DNA from: Hyphobacterium sp. CCMP332
GTDB taxonomy: Bacteria > Bacteroidota > Bacteroidia > Cytophagales > CCMP332
Reading direction: 5' to 3'
Assembly: GCA_014323545.1 (NCBI GenBank)
Contig: CP058647.1
Span: 2,210,001 to 2,274,000, forward strand
Length of the DNA stretch: 64,000 nt
In this document: positions 1 through 9,478 of the stretch, in pieces
Layout of the letters: every line of letters starts with the position of its first letter
Position numbering within the stretch: position 1 is the stretch's first letter
Made by a program: the position numbers and the translations under genes
The notes under the pieces: model-generated
The model's input: only the letters and a program-made list of their open reading frames with translations
Told to the model about the DNA's origin: nothing
The model's database searches: none

Positions 1-1845
1 CCAAATTCAACAGGTGGCGAGATGGAATTTGAAACAGGCCATTACTACGAAGATATTTATATCTCGGGCAAAAAAGATAAAGAATGGACTCCTCCAATAA
101 AAATGCCTTATGGTATAAATACAGAAAAACACGATGCGTGTATTGGATTATCTCCGGATGGGCAGAAACTATTTATTTACAGGAGTAATCAATCCTCAAC
201 ATTCTCAGGAGACATTTATGTTAGTAACTTAAAGGGGAATGTATGGTCGGAACCAGAGCGTATGCCGGAACCAATCAATTCAGATGGATGGGAGCCTTCA
301 GCAAGTATTACACCTGACGAAAAGACAATTTATTTCACAAGTGACAGAGAAGGTGGATATGGAGGTACAGATATTTACATGGCGAAATTATTGCCTTCCG
401 GTGAATGGGCAAAGCCAAAAAATCTGGGACCTAAAATTAATACGAAATACAATGAAGACGGGCCTTTTATCCACCCCGACGGCAAAACGCTCTATTTCAG
501 CTCAAGAGGGCATAAAACCATGGGAGGTTATGATATTTTTAAAACGGTATTAGATGAAGATAGTAACGATTGGTCAGAACCCTTAAATATGGGCTTTCCT
601 ATTAATACTGCCGATGATGACATCTATTATGTGCTTTCTGCAGACGGAACAAGAGCTTATTTCTCAAGTCATCGGGAAGACACATATGGAGAGAAAGACA
701 TTTATGTCGCTCATCTTCCTGTAAAATCCATTGCTATCATCCAGTTCAAGGGTCATGTTTTCAGGGATGATACTAAGGAACCCGTGGCGGCAACCATTAC
801 TGTTACGGATTTGACAACACAGAATATAGTTGGGATTACAAACTCTAACAGTTTTAATGGGAGGTATACTACAATATTACCTCCTCGAAAAAATTACGCT
901 ATAAATGTTGATTTGCCGGGCTATCTATTTTATTCTGAAAACATTAATATTCCAGAGCAGGTGGAATATTTCGAGGTATCCAAAGAAATATATCTCAAAC
1001 CCTTGAAAACGGAAGGTGGGATGACTACCATGAGAAATATATTTTTCTTACCGGGTGAATCAGAACTTAGAATAGAGTCTCAGATTGAATTAAATAAACT
1101 TTATAGAAAACTGATCGAAAACCCTGAAATAGAAGTTGAGATAGCGGCTCATACGGATAATCAAAACGAGTCTGTTGTGAATAAGCTATTATCGCAGGCC
1201 AGGGCGCAAACCGTTATGGATTATCTTGTCGATAAAGGTATTGAGCCAGATCGATTATTCCCGGTTGGCTATGGAGATGCTTTTCCGATTGCTTCAAATT
1301 TAACTGAAGAAGGAAGAGCAAAAAACCGAAGATTGGAAATAATTACTATCCATGGATTGGATAAGGGCTTGGTTGATAATCCCGATGAACACGGATATTA
1401 TTATCGCAAGGGTATTACTCCATTTGAAGAAGAAGAAGCAGACGTGATAGCCGATGTTAAAAACATGGATTACTTTAAGTCAAAATACAAGGTTGGCGAC
1501 AAACTGGATATCGGTGCAAACGTTATGTTTGAATTTGATTCAGATAAAGTAAGACGTGCTTATTACCCCGTTTTGGATAGTGCAATTAGAATCCTAAAAC
1601 TATATCCAAAAGTAAGTTTTGAACTCGCGGGACACACGTGCAGTATTGGTCCGACGGCCTATAATCAATTACTGTCAGAAAGAAGAGTAAATTCCGTAGT
1701 TAATTATATGAGTGGTAGAGGTATAGATCCGGCGCGACTGGAAAGAAAAGGATATGGAGAATCGCGCCCTATTGTAAGCAATTCAACCATTCAAGGAAGA
1801 CGCAAAAACAGAAGGGTAGAGTTTATTATTAGTAAAATTGAATAA
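1..1845 (+). CDS. PD40 / OmpA envelope protein, 5' partial
   Basis: The reading frame is open to the left edge, so the N-terminus is missing; the first in-window Met is at 22. About 240 residues of PD40 (WD40-like propeller) repeats come first, with the recurring pattern SxDGxxLYFSS...GGxDIY. A carboxypeptidase-regulatory-like beta domain follows (about residues 245-325 counted from 22). Then come two OmpA-like peptidoglycan-binding domains in tandem, about 338-445 and 500-605. The second has the canonical GHT...LSxxRxxxV and KGYGES...NRRVEF signatures; the first is divergent (AAHTDNQNE). Such proteins tether outer-membrane or secretion complexes to peptidoglycan; PorE of the T9SS has TPR, propeller, CRD and one OmpA domain. 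Family assignment is firm; the specific role is not known. Confidence 0.85.
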   Translation, partial: PNSTGGEMEFETGHYYEDIYISGKKDKEWTPPIKMPYGINTEKHDACIGLSPDGQKLFIYRSNQSSTFSGDIYVSNLKGNVWSEPERMPEPINSDGWEPSASITPDEKTIYFTSDREGGYGGTDIYMAKLLPSGEWAKPKNLGPKINTKYNEDGPFIHPDGKTLYFSSRGHKTMGGYDIFKTVLDEDSNDWSEPLNMGFPINTADDDIYYVLSADGTRAYFSSHREDTYGEKDIYVAHLPVKSIAIIQFKGHVFRDDTKEPVAATITVTDLTTQNIVGITNSNSFNGRYTTILPPRKNYAINVDLPGYLFYSENINIPEQVEYFEVSKEIYLKPLKTEGGMTTMRNIFFLPGESELRIESQIELNKLYRKLIENPEIEVEIAAHTDNQNESVVNKLLSQARAQTVMDYLVDKGIEPDRLFPVGYGDAFPIASNLTEEGRAKNRRLEIITIHGLDKGLVDNPDEHGYYYRKGITPFEEEEADVIADVKNMDYFKSKYKVGDKLDIGANVMFEFDSDKVRRAYYPVLDSAIRILKLYPKVSFELAGHTCSIGPTAYNQLLSERRVNSVVNYMSGRGIDPARLERKGYGESRPIVSNSTIQGRRKNRRVEFIISKIE

Positions 1846-1964
1846 ATTAAAGTCTTAGGATTCAAATTGAAATTATAAATCTGATTTTAATTCAAAAAAT
1901 AGGTTATTTTTGAAAAGGGTCAATTTTCAGATTGGTCTAAATTCAATAAAATGTTAAGAATTTT

Positions 1965-2405
1965 ATGAGCATACGCTTTTTATTCATTTCGATTATTTTG
2001 ATTTCAGGATCAATATTTAGAGTGGATTACTTAAAAGCACAATGCAACCCGGGTGAATTGGCTGAAAATTGCATTTCTCAATTAGATACAAATTTCCATT
2101 TTCTAAAAAGCTATCAATTAGACGGACTTGAGGGAGAAAAGACAATGATTGAACACTCCTATGTCCTTACGAGAAGCACGGATTACCTAATTAATATATG
2201 CAGTGATGCTGAAGCTGAAATGGATATTGCAATTGAAATATTTGATTCTAATCGCAAAAGCGTTGCAAGCAGCAAAACAGATAGCTTACTAAACAACTCA
2301 TTGGAATTTGATTGCAGAGTGACGGGGATTTATTATTTGCAATACACTTTTATTGATTCACAGTCCTATTGCGGTGCAAGTGCCATTGGGTTTAAAAGCG
2401 ATTGA
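1965..2405 (+). CDS. Small secreted protein, unknown function
   Basis: 146 aa with an N-terminal hydrophobic segment (about residues 3-24) that looks like a signal peptide ending near LKAQC. The mature part has four or more Cys (QCNPGE, ENCIS, NICSD, DCRV, YCGAS), suggesting disulfides outside the cytoplasm. No family recognised. It ends one base before the convergent OmpA gene. A TATTTTTG match to the Bacteroidota -7 element (TAnnTTTG) sits at 1905-1912, about 50 bp upstream; a matching -33 box was not clear. Confidence 0.6.
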   Translation: MSIRFLFISIILISGSIFRVDYLKAQCNPGELAENCISQLDTNFHFLKSYQLDGLEGEKTMIEHSYVLTRSTDYLINICSDAEAEMDIAIEIFDSNRKSVASSKTDSLLNNSLEFDCRVTGIYYLQYTFIDSQSYCGASAIGFKSD

Positions 2406-4445
2406 CTACTGCTTAAGAACTTTAAACTCCACTCTTCTATTTAATTCCCTACCTTCTTTTTCATCGTCATTGGTTGCGAGAGGCTGTTCTTCTCCGTAAC
2501 CTACCGTCGTAATTCTTCTTGGGTCAACACCTTTATTAATGAGATAATTTTTTACCGCATCAACTCTTGCTTTGGATAGTCTTTTATTAAATTCCTTCTT
2601 GCCAATATTGTCGGTATGTCCTCCGAGTTCTATTTCAAGACTGGGATTTCTGGCAAGCATATTTTCAACCTTGCTCAATTCATCAAATGAACTTGATTTT
2701 ATTTTCGATTTATCAAAGTCGAAGTAGATATTTCTCAAAACTTTAGTTGTTCCCACCGATAATGGACTTAGAACTATTTCTTTGTCTTTCTGTGTTATTT
2801 CATCTTCCGACCCATCAAATAATATATCCTCGTTAATAAATGCGAAACCGTCTTTTTCTACCGAAAGTCGATAGGTACTGTTATCGGGGTTTTCTACTTT
2901 GAATTTATAAACACCATCATCCATTTTTCTTTGAGCAGCTACAATCTGGTTATCAACATTTATTAATGACACTTTAGCATTCATCAATTCCCCGCTTTGA
3001 TCTTTGATTCTCAGATTCAGAATAACGTTCTTTTTTTCAGGGGCAGCTTTTTGTGCCACCGAACTTGTGGTATCCTTTGATACACTTGATACACTGTCAC
3101 TTTCTTCAGGAATTTCAAATTGTCCCTCTTTGATCGAATATATATCAGACAAGCCATATCCGCCCCCTCTTACCGTGGCATAATAAGCGATTTCGCCGTC
3201 ATTTGATGACACAAAATAAATATCATTATCAGAGGTGTTAATCGGATAACCCATATTGACAGGTTCTCCCCAGGACTCTTCTTCAATTAGATACTCAGAC
3301 TTGAAAATATCGTATCCGCCCATACCTTTATGACCTTTACTACTGAAATAAAAATAATCACCTGAAAAATCCACAAAAGGGCCATCGTCGTCGTATTTGG
3401 TATTAATCACAGAACCGAGATTTTTGGCTTTCTTCCAGGCTCCTTTTTTATCTTTCTCAGAGTAGTAAATATCACTTCCACCATACCCTCCGGGCCGGTT
3501 GCTTGAGAAATAGAGCCTGCTTCCATCGGGAGAAAGACAAACTGAACTCTCTTTAAATCCTAATGAATTAATATTAGGCCCAATGGACTCCGGCTCAGTC
3601 CAGGTTCCGTTTTCGGCTTTATTCGAAACCAATATATCACCATTGTTTTCATCGGTGTATAGAAAAAGAATATTTCCATCTGCTGATAACGACAAATTCG
3701 AATTGTGAAAAACAGTATTTATTGGGGTTCCAATATTTTTGGCCTGCGACCATTTTCCATCTTCAAAATTGCTGAAAAAAATATCTTCAAAAAATTCATT
3801 ATCGATGTCCACGTCTTTTGACAAGTTCCCATCTTTTCTTCTAGTAGTGAAAATCATAAAGGAATTCTCCCTATTGATTACAGGTGCATAATCATCGTAA
3901 ACAGAATTGATTTGGGCACCCATATTTCTTATCGAATAATTTTGTGGATTGGAAACAAACTCTTTTCCGTTATAACATTCAAGAATTCTATTTTTCACTT
4001 CCTCAGCATCTATCTTATCGCTTCCACTATAAGTGGGGTTCTCAGCTAGTTTCTCTTCGTATTTCTGATAATACTTTATGGCTTCATCGAAGTCCAAGCC
4101 GAAATGATAACTGCGACCTATCAAATAATTCAGGGAAAATTTATAATCGGAATTGAGATTTAAAACCTTTATGAAATAAGTGGCAGCCCTATCTTTATTG
4201 ATTGTTTCAAGGTACATTTTACCCGCTTTGAAATTGGCGTCCACATTATCGGGATCTATTCTTGCTGCTTGAATATAAAGCTCCTTTGCAACTTCTTTTG
4301 CCGCAGTACTCTCCATTACCAGATCGGCCTGCCTGACAAATTTTGCCGCAACTTCTTTTCTCTTTTCGGATATTTGAGAAAACAAGGTGATCGAATATAA
4401 GGATAGCGTCAACGATAGTAAAATAGCCTTATACTTTCCTGGCAT
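2406..4445 (-). CDS. PorE-like TPR-PD40-CRD-OmpA protein
   Basis: 679 aa. Signal peptide about 1-23, TPR-like helices about 30-150, PD40 propeller repeats about 170-440, a Ser/Lys-rich linker, a carboxypeptidase-regulatory-like fold about 480-560, and a C-terminal OmpA domain about 570-679 with FDFDKSKI, GGHTDN, LSKARVDAV and GYGEEQP...NRRVEF. This domain order is the one described for PorE, which anchors the T9SS trans-envelope complex to peptidoglycan. The architecture is also common among paralogues in Bacteroidota, so a T9SS role is inference, although porT lies 1 kb away on the other strand. It is convergent with the small secreted gene on its 3' side. Confidence 0.85.
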   Translation of the reverse strand: MPGKYKAILLSLTLSLYSITLFSQISEKRKEVAAKFVRQADLVMESTAAKEVAKELYIQAARIDPDNVDANFKAGKMYLETINKDRAATYFIKVLNLNSDYKFSLNYLIGRSYHFGLDFDEAIKYYQKYEEKLAENPTYSGSDKIDAEEVKNRILECYNGKEFVSNPQNYSIRNMGAQINSVYDDYAPVINRENSFMIFTTRRKDGNLSKDVDIDNEFFEDIFFSNFEDGKWSQAKNIGTPINTVFHNSNLSLSADGNILFLYTDENNGDILVSNKAENGTWTEPESIGPNINSLGFKESSVCLSPDGSRLYFSSNRPGGYGGSDIYYSEKDKKGAWKKAKNLGSVINTKYDDDGPFVDFSGDYFYFSSKGHKGMGGYDIFKSEYLIEEESWGEPVNMGYPINTSDNDIYFVSSNDGEIAYYATVRGGGYGLSDIYSIKEGQFEIPEESDSVSSVSKDTTSSVAQKAAPEKKNVILNLRIKDQSGELMNAKVSLINVDNQIVAAQRKMDDGVYKFKVENPDNSTYRLSVEKDGFAFINEDILFDGSEDEITQKDKEIVLSPLSVGTTKVLRNIYFDFDKSKIKSSSFDELSKVENMLARNPSLEIELGGHTDNIGKKEFNKRLSKARVDAVKNYLINKGVDPRRITTVGYGEEQPLATNDDEKEGRELNRRVEFKVLKQ

Positions 4446-4760
4446 ATTTTGATTTCTTTAATTCTTTTTTCATGAATTTCAGGTCAAATTAATCAAATTA
4501 TTCAGCAATTAGCCCAAAAATCACCTCAGGTATGAGTGCAAAAATACTAAATCTGAAAATCAGATATTAAGTTTTTCATTAATCCTGATCAAAATAAGTC
4601 ATAGTTGGCTGATAATCAAATATATAACATGATAAATGTTTTGAATTATTATTTATGTAATTTGAAATATTAATTGAACAAGGCTTATTTACTGCTGTTC
4701 ATATCCTTTAGGTTTTTTTTTCATCCGGCAGAATCTAACTTTGCCGCATTAATTATAATT
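4446..4760. other. Divergent intergenic region
   Basis: 315 bp of AT-rich DNA between the divergent OmpA gene and ubiE. It must hold both promoters, but no unambiguous TTG/TAnnTTTG pair was found. The reading frame of ubiE stays open upstream to a TTG at 4674; the extra 29 residues do not look like part of the family. No RNA gene or repeat seen. Confidence 0.4.
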
Positions 4761-5483
4761 ATGACAGTAGTTCCGTACAAAGAGAAAAAGAGTGGGAAGA
4801 AAGAGCAGGTAGCTGAGATGTTTGACAACATTTCAGGGAATTACGATTTTCTTAATCATTTCTTAAGCCTGGGAATAGACATAATCTGGCGAAGAAAAGC
4901 CATAAATCTTTTAAGGAAGTCAAATCCGAAAATAATTCTTGATGTAGCTACGGGAACTGCGGATTTTGCCATACAATCTCTATCACTAAAGCCCAATCAG
5001 GTCATTGGAGTTGACATTTCAGAAGGGATGCTTGAAAAGGGGCGTGAAAAAATACATAAAAAAGGTCTTGAAAAGGTTATACAATTAAAAAGCGGAGATT
5101 CTGAAGATCTTCCTTTTGAAGACAATTATTTTGATGCGGTTATCGTTGCATTTGGAGTTAGAAACTTTGAAAATCTAGAACTTGGACTATCAAATATTAT
5201 TAGAGTATTGAAGCCGGAAGGTCAGTTGGTGGTTTTAGAGTTTTCAAAACCAAAGAAATTCCCAATGAAGCAACTTTTTAGTTTTTACTTTAAGTTTATT
5301 TTACCTGTATTGGGAAAAATAGTATCCAAAGATAAATCCGCTTATACCTATCTTCCGGAGTCCGTCGATGCTTTTCCCGAAGGGCATAGTTTTAATATAA
5401 TACTTGAAAAAATTGGTTTTAAAAAAGTGAAAAATATCCCTTTGACTTTCGGAATCAGCTCAATATATATAGGTCAGAAATGA
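4761..5483 (+). CDS. ubiE: Demethylmenaquinone methyltransferase
   Basis: Methylates the ring of demethylmenaquinone to menaquinone using SAM; cytoplasmic face of the membrane. The ATG at 4761 gives 240 aa and the usual start ([21 protein letters not shown]). SAM-binding motif I is [12 protein letters not shown] near residue 55-67, and the family C-terminal signature [17 protein letters not shown] is intact. The stop overlaps the start of the next gene by 4 bp (5480-5483), so the two are probably co-translated. In Cytophagales menG/ubiE and porT are often adjacent (recalled, not checked). Confidence 0.92.
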   Translation: MTVVPYKEKKSGKKEQVAEMFDNISGNYDFLNHFLSLGIDIIWRRKAINLLRKSNPKIILDVATGTADFAIQSLSLKPNQVIGVDISEGMLEKGREKIHKKGLEKVIQLKSGDSEDLPFEDNYFDAVIVAFGVRNFENLELGLSNIIRVLKPEGQLVVLEFSKPKKFPMKQLFSFYFKFILPVLGKIVSKDKSAYTYLPESVDAFPEGHSFNIILEKIGFKKVKNIPLTFGISSIYIGQK

Positions 5484-6178
5484 GAGTTTTAATAGCAATA
5501 TTGCTCTGTTTGAGTCTGGGACAAAAAGTTTACAGTCAATCCGCATACAGGCCGGAACTCAATTTGCCATATTACGATGACAAATGGTTTCACCCGGGAT
5601 TTTTTGTGGCTGTTAATTTTGCCAACTATTATTTGCAGCATGATCCCAATTTTTTTACACCATCAAGGTTGGATTCTGTTGTAGCAGCAAACCCAATAGG
5701 AAGCCCGGGGATAACTTTGGGATTTATCGCCGGACTTCGATTGCACGATCAGGTCCATTTTAAGTTTCTTCCCGGAGTAAGTTTTTACACCAGGGGTGTT
5801 GAACTGGATTTTGCAAATGGAGAGCGGGTGAGAGAAACCATTGAGAATACCTTTTTGGAATTACCCCTTATGCTTAAAGTGAGATCCCAAAGAAAAAAGA
5901 ATTTCAGAATGTATATTTTGGGAGGCGTTAAACCAAGTCTTGAAATTGGTTCCAGATTGAAAGAGCGCACCGAAGATCAGCTGAGGACACTAAGTTCTGA
6001 TGTTGCAATTGAGTATGGCTTTGGATTCGATTTCTATTTCGAAATGTTCAAATTTGCTCCTGAAATCCGTTTTTCACATGGTTTTAATAATATGATCAAT
6101 TCCGATCCTAATATATTTGCAACCAGTGTGGAAAGTCTGAAGTCCCATACTGTAACCATTTATTTAAATTTTGAATAA
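5480..6178 (+). CDS. porT: PorT/SprT family outer-membrane protein of T9SS
   Basis: 232 aa with signal peptide about 1-19 (cleavage after VYSQ). The rest is a series of alternating amphipathic strands typical of a small beta-barrel, ending with a terminal aromatic strand (TVTIYLNFE). It fits the PorT family, needed for type IX secretion of proteins with C-terminal sorting domains. The window contains such a client (the M36 protease). It overlaps ubiE by 4 bp and the SDR gene by 8 bp. Assignment rests on size, barrel pattern, N-terminal motif and the ubiE neighbour. Confidence 0.75.
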   Translation: MRVLIAILLCLSLGQKVYSQSAYRPELNLPYYDDKWFHPGFFVAVNFANYYLQHDPNFFTPSRLDSVVAANPIGSPGITLGFIAGLRLHDQVHFKFLPGVSFYTRGVELDFANGERVRETIENTFLELPLMLKVRSQRKKNFRMYILGGVKPSLEIGSRLKERTEDQLRTLSSDVAIEYGFGFDFYFEMFKFAPEIRFSHGFNNMINSDPNIFATSVESLKSHTVTIYLNFE

Positions 6179-6932
6179 GCCTCAAACAGCTTTAATTACC
6201 GGAGCAAGTTCGGGAATCGGTGAAGCCACGGCTAAGCTTTTAGCTGAAAAGAAATATCGATTGATAATTTGTGGGAGAAACAGCTCAAAACTTAACAATT
6301 TAAAAGCTGAACTCAGTAAAAAATCTGAGGTGGAAAGTTTAACTTTTGATATAAGGCAAAAAGATAATGTTTTCAAAGCGATAGAAACTCTTCCCGGACA
6401 ATTCCGCAATATCAATGTTCTAATTAACAATGCCGGAAATGCACATGGCCTCGCCAGCATTCAGGATGGAAGTGTTGAAGACTGGGATGCGATGATTGAT
6501 GGCAATGTAAAAGGCTTATTATACGTTACTAAAGCCGTATTACCCTTAATGAAGGCACAGGAAAAAAAGCATATCATTAATATTGGATCGATAGCTGGAA
6601 AAGAAGTTTATAAGAATGGAAATGTTTATTGTGCCTCCAAATATGCAGTTGATGCCTTAAATACTGCCATGAGATATGATTTCCAGGAATTGGGAATAAA
6701 AGTATCGGAAATAAATCCCGGTTTAGTCGAAACGGGCTTTTCAGAAGTTCGATTTAAGGGAGATAAGGCAAAAGCCAATAGTGTATATAGAGGATTTACA
6801 CCTTTGCGCGCTAGCGATATTGCAGACTTAATTTATTATGTTATATCAGCCCCGGCGCATGTCAATATAGCAGAAACACTCATTCTTCCTTCAGATCAGG
6901 CCGCTTCAACGATGGTGAAAAAGAGCAATTAG
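6171..6932 (+). CDS. SDR family NAD(P)-dependent oxidoreductase
   Basis: 253 aa classical short-chain dehydrogenase. The TGASSGIG cofactor motif starts at residue 10, followed by NNAG near 87, a catalytic Ser in NIGSIAG, and YCASK (YxxxK) near 155. It resembles the YdfG/serine 3-dehydrogenase group that oxidises 3-hydroxy acids; the substrate cannot be fixed from sequence. The only plausible start is TTG at 6171, inside the last codons of porT, because the Rossmann motif begins so soon after it. Third gene of a tightly overlapping set. Confidence 0.85.
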   Translation: MNKPQTALITGASSGIGEATAKLLAEKKYRLIICGRNSSKLNNLKAELSKKSEVESLTFDIRQKDNVFKAIETLPGQFRNINVLINNAGNAHGLASIQDGSVEDWDAMIDGNVKGLLYVTKAVLPLMKAQEKKHIINIGSIAGKEVYKNGNVYCASKYAVDALNTAMRYDFQELGIKVSEINPGLVETGFSEVRFKGDKAKANSVYRGFTPLRASDIADLIYYVISAPAHVNIAETLILPSDQAASTMVKKSN

Positions 6933-6947
6933 CTTATTTTTGACTTA

Positions 6948-8852
6948 ATGCAAAAATATTTCTGGATAGGATTTTCATTTTTATTGTTTTCGCTGAGCGC
7001 TGTGCTTAGTTTTTGTACCGATCAGAATGACGAATCTAAAAAATCAAAACAAGATCAAGTAAGTGAGTTCTTAAACCTATCAAATGAAGCCACATTTGTA
7101 GGAAGCGAAAACTGCATCTCTTGTCATTCTGAAATTCATGAGGATTATGTTCACACGGGAAAAGGCCGTGCTTTTCACCTGGTCGACAAGGACAAAAGCA
7201 TAGAAGACTTTAGCAATATCCATGTATATGATTCTTTTTCGGGATATCACTACACGGCATTTTGGAAAGGCAATGATATGATTGTACGGGAATATCGTCT
7301 TGCAATAGGAGATACAACCTATATAAGAGATGTCAAGGCTCAATTTGTTATTGGTTCCGGTAATCAGACTAGATCCTATTTGTTTGAAGAAAATGGATAT
7401 TTCTATGAATTGCCGATCACCTGGTATGTAAAAAAAGGCATTTGGGACTTAAGTCCGGGTTATGAAAATGGGGCAAATACGAGGTTTTCAAGGCCGATCA
7501 GTCAAATGTGCATGAACTGTCATAACTCCGATTTTGAATTTGTCGATTTTTCTGTCAATAAATTTTTAAGTCTCGGGAATGGAATCGGATGCGAAAAATG
7601 CCATGGTCCCGGAAGCCTGCATGTCGAAAAAAGGAATTCCGGAATTGACCATAGTGATTCCATCGATTACAGCATAGTCAACCCCAAACATCTAAGTTTG
7701 GAATTACAATTTGATGTATGCAGACAATGTCATTTGGAAGGAGTAACTGTTAGCAAGGCCGGAAAGGATTTCATGGATTTTAGACCGGGAATGTCATTGA
7801 ATGATTTTTGGGAAGTATTTATTCCGGTTGGTGAGAATGCCAATGATTTTGGCTTCGCATCTCATGTTGAAAGATTGCAAATGAGTGAATGTTTTAAAGC
7901 TTCCGGAGTTAAGATGAACTGTACCACATGCCATGATCCTCATAAGCCTCTTGCCGAAAATGCGGTATCATTTTATAATGAGAAATGTCAGAAATGTCAT
8001 GGAATGGATGCTTGCGGAGCCGATCATCAAAGTCTTTCAATTAATAATAACAGCTGCATAGCCTGTCATATGCCCAAGGACGGTACTACGGATATCCCGC
8101 ATGTTTCCACATCAGACCACTTTATTCGTGTATACATGGACAATTCGGAAAAAAGGAGCGAGGAAAGCGATGGATTGAAGGAATTCAGAAATTTTACATC
8201 GGAACAAGAGAATAAAAGGGATGTATTTCTGGCCAATCTGGAGTATTATGAAAAAGTTGAACAAAACCCCGGGTATCTTGAAAGGATAGAAGTTTTTATT
8301 TCAGAAGTAGAGCGCGAGAAGAAGATTAAATACTATTACCTCACAAAACAAGAACTGCCGGCCCATTTATTATCACAAAGCCCAAACAGCGAGGCCAATC
8401 CCTATACAGCTTTTTATTTAGGTGAAATTTTAAAGCGACAAAATGAGAATGCCATTCCCTGGCTGGAAAGAGCGGTGAATTTAGCACCTGATAATTTAGA
8501 TTTTGCAAGACGACTCGGTAATGCCTATATGGATGTAAGGGATATTTCCAGAGCCAAAATCATATTTTTAGGGATTTATAATAAAAATAGACTGGAATTG
8601 CCCGCATTGGTCAATCTCGGTTTTATTTATCAACTGGAAGGAGATTTTCCCAAAGCATTACAATTCACCAAACAAGCGCTTGAATTGGATCCTTTGTATT
8701 TAAGAGCCAGAGAAAATTTAATCAATATTTATCTGAATTTAGGAGATATGGATAGTGCAACAAAATACCTGAACGCCTTAATATTGGATTATCCTGAAAA
8801 AGCTCAATATAGAAATCTAAAATCACAGATTGAATCCATGAGGGCAAACTAA
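6948..8852 (+). CDS. Multiheme cytochrome c lipoprotein with TPR tail
   Basis: 634 aa. The N-terminal hydrophobic segment ends in LSFC, a plausible lipobox. Seven CxxCH heme-binding motifs are visible: CISCH, CMNCH, CEKCH, CRQCH, CTTCH, CQKCH and CIACH, between about residues 55 and 375, in a cytochrome c554-like arrangement. From about residue 480 to the end lie TPR repeats (NLDFARRLGNAYMD, ALVNLGFIYQLEGD, RARENLINIYLNLGD). It probably takes part in periplasmic or surface electron transfer with partners bound through the TPRs; the redox partner is unknown. It starts 15 bp after the SDR gene. Confidence 0.88.
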   Translation: MQKYFWIGFSFLLFSLSAVLSFCTDQNDESKKSKQDQVSEFLNLSNEATFVGSENCISCHSEIHEDYVHTGKGRAFHLVDKDKSIEDFSNIHVYDSFSGYHYTAFWKGNDMIVREYRLAIGDTTYIRDVKAQFVIGSGNQTRSYLFEENGYFYELPITWYVKKGIWDLSPGYENGANTRFSRPISQMCMNCHNSDFEFVDFSVNKFLSLGNGIGCEKCHGPGSLHVEKRNSGIDHSDSIDYSIVNPKHLSLELQFDVCRQCHLEGVTVSKAGKDFMDFRPGMSLNDFWEVFIPVGENANDFGFASHVERLQMSECFKASGVKMNCTTCHDPHKPLAENAVSFYNEKCQKCHGMDACGADHQSLSINNNSCIACHMPKDGTTDIPHVSTSDHFIRVYMDNSEKRSEESDGLKEFRNFTSEQENKRDVFLANLEYYEKVEQNPGYLERIEVFISEVEREKKIKYYYLTKQELPAHLLSQSPNSEANPYTAFYLGEILKRQNENAIPWLERAVNLAPDNLDFARRLGNAYMDVRDISRAKIIFLGIYNKNRLELPALVNLGFIYQLEGDFPKALQFTKQALELDPLYLRARENLINIYLNLGDMDSATKYLNALILDYPEKAQYRNLKSQIESMRAN

Positions 8853-9478
8853 TCCATATGTTTAATTAATACTTCGGGTATAACGCGATGATCTCCTTCG
8901 AATTTGACTATTTTGAGTTGCGGAACACGATCCATGAGTTGTTTTGTTTTCTGGATATGTTCATTTTTTAAGAAAGGATCTTTGTCACCGTAAAATATTC
9001 TAACATTTTTTCCTAAGAGCGTTTTATCCAGAAAATCTGTACTCATATCAGGTGGGAAAATAGTTGCCCAGAGATATAAATCGTCAAAAATAATCTCGCT
9101 TTTTGAAATCCAACGGCATATTGTAGCACCTCCCTGAGAAAAACCCAACAGGCTAATTCTTTTGGCTTTGCTTGCCTTTACTTTTGAGATCATCAGAGAT
9201 TCCAGAAAGGAAAATTGATTTTCGATCTCCAGTTCCCTGTTGTGTTTAGTCATCCAGGAAGCACCAACATTTCCGCTTAATCCATCCAAATAAAAGTGCG
9301 AAAGACCCTCAGGTGCAATGATTAAATTTTTATTTTGATCTAGCGCAATAAATTTTTTGATAAATCGTGAGGCCAGCTGACCATACCCATGGCATACCAG
9401 CCAAATGCGTTCCGGATCTTTTGGTTTTCCAATTTGATAATAATTGGCTTTAAGGCTAAATTCATGTGTTTTCTCCAT
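8849..9478 (-). CDS. Alpha/beta hydrolase (carboxylesterase-like)
   Basis: 209 aa. The nucleophile elbow GFSQGGA is near residue 118, an acidic residue lies in GDKDPF near 170, and a His in EGDHRV near 196. This matches the small phospholipase/carboxylesterase (YpfH-like) family that cleaves short acyl esters. No signal peptide, so probably cytoplasmic. Its start overlaps the end of the CheR gene by 17 bp, so translation is probably coupled. It is convergent with the cytochrome gene, overlapping by 4 bp at the stops. Confidence 0.8.
   Translation of the reverse strand: MEKTHEFSLKANYYQIGKPKDPERIWLVCHGYGQLASRFIKKFIALDQNKNLIIAPEGLSHFYLDGLSGNVGASWMTKHNRELEIENQFSFLESLMISKVKASKAKRISLLGFSQGGATICRWISKSEIIFDDLYLWATIFPPDMSTDFLDKTLLGKNVRIFYGDKDPFLKNEHIQKTKQLMDRVPQLKIVKFEGDHRVIPEVLIKHMD

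Noticed and set aside
4674-4760. N-terminal extension of ubiE from TTG at 4674
   Set aside because: The extra 29 residues are hydrophobic and unlike the family; the ATG at 4761 gives the normal start.
6935-6942. TATTTTTG as a promoter -7 element for the cytochrome gene
   Set aside because: It matches TAnnTTTG, but lies only 5 bp from the ATG and would require a leaderless transcript; the gene also follows the SDR gene closely.
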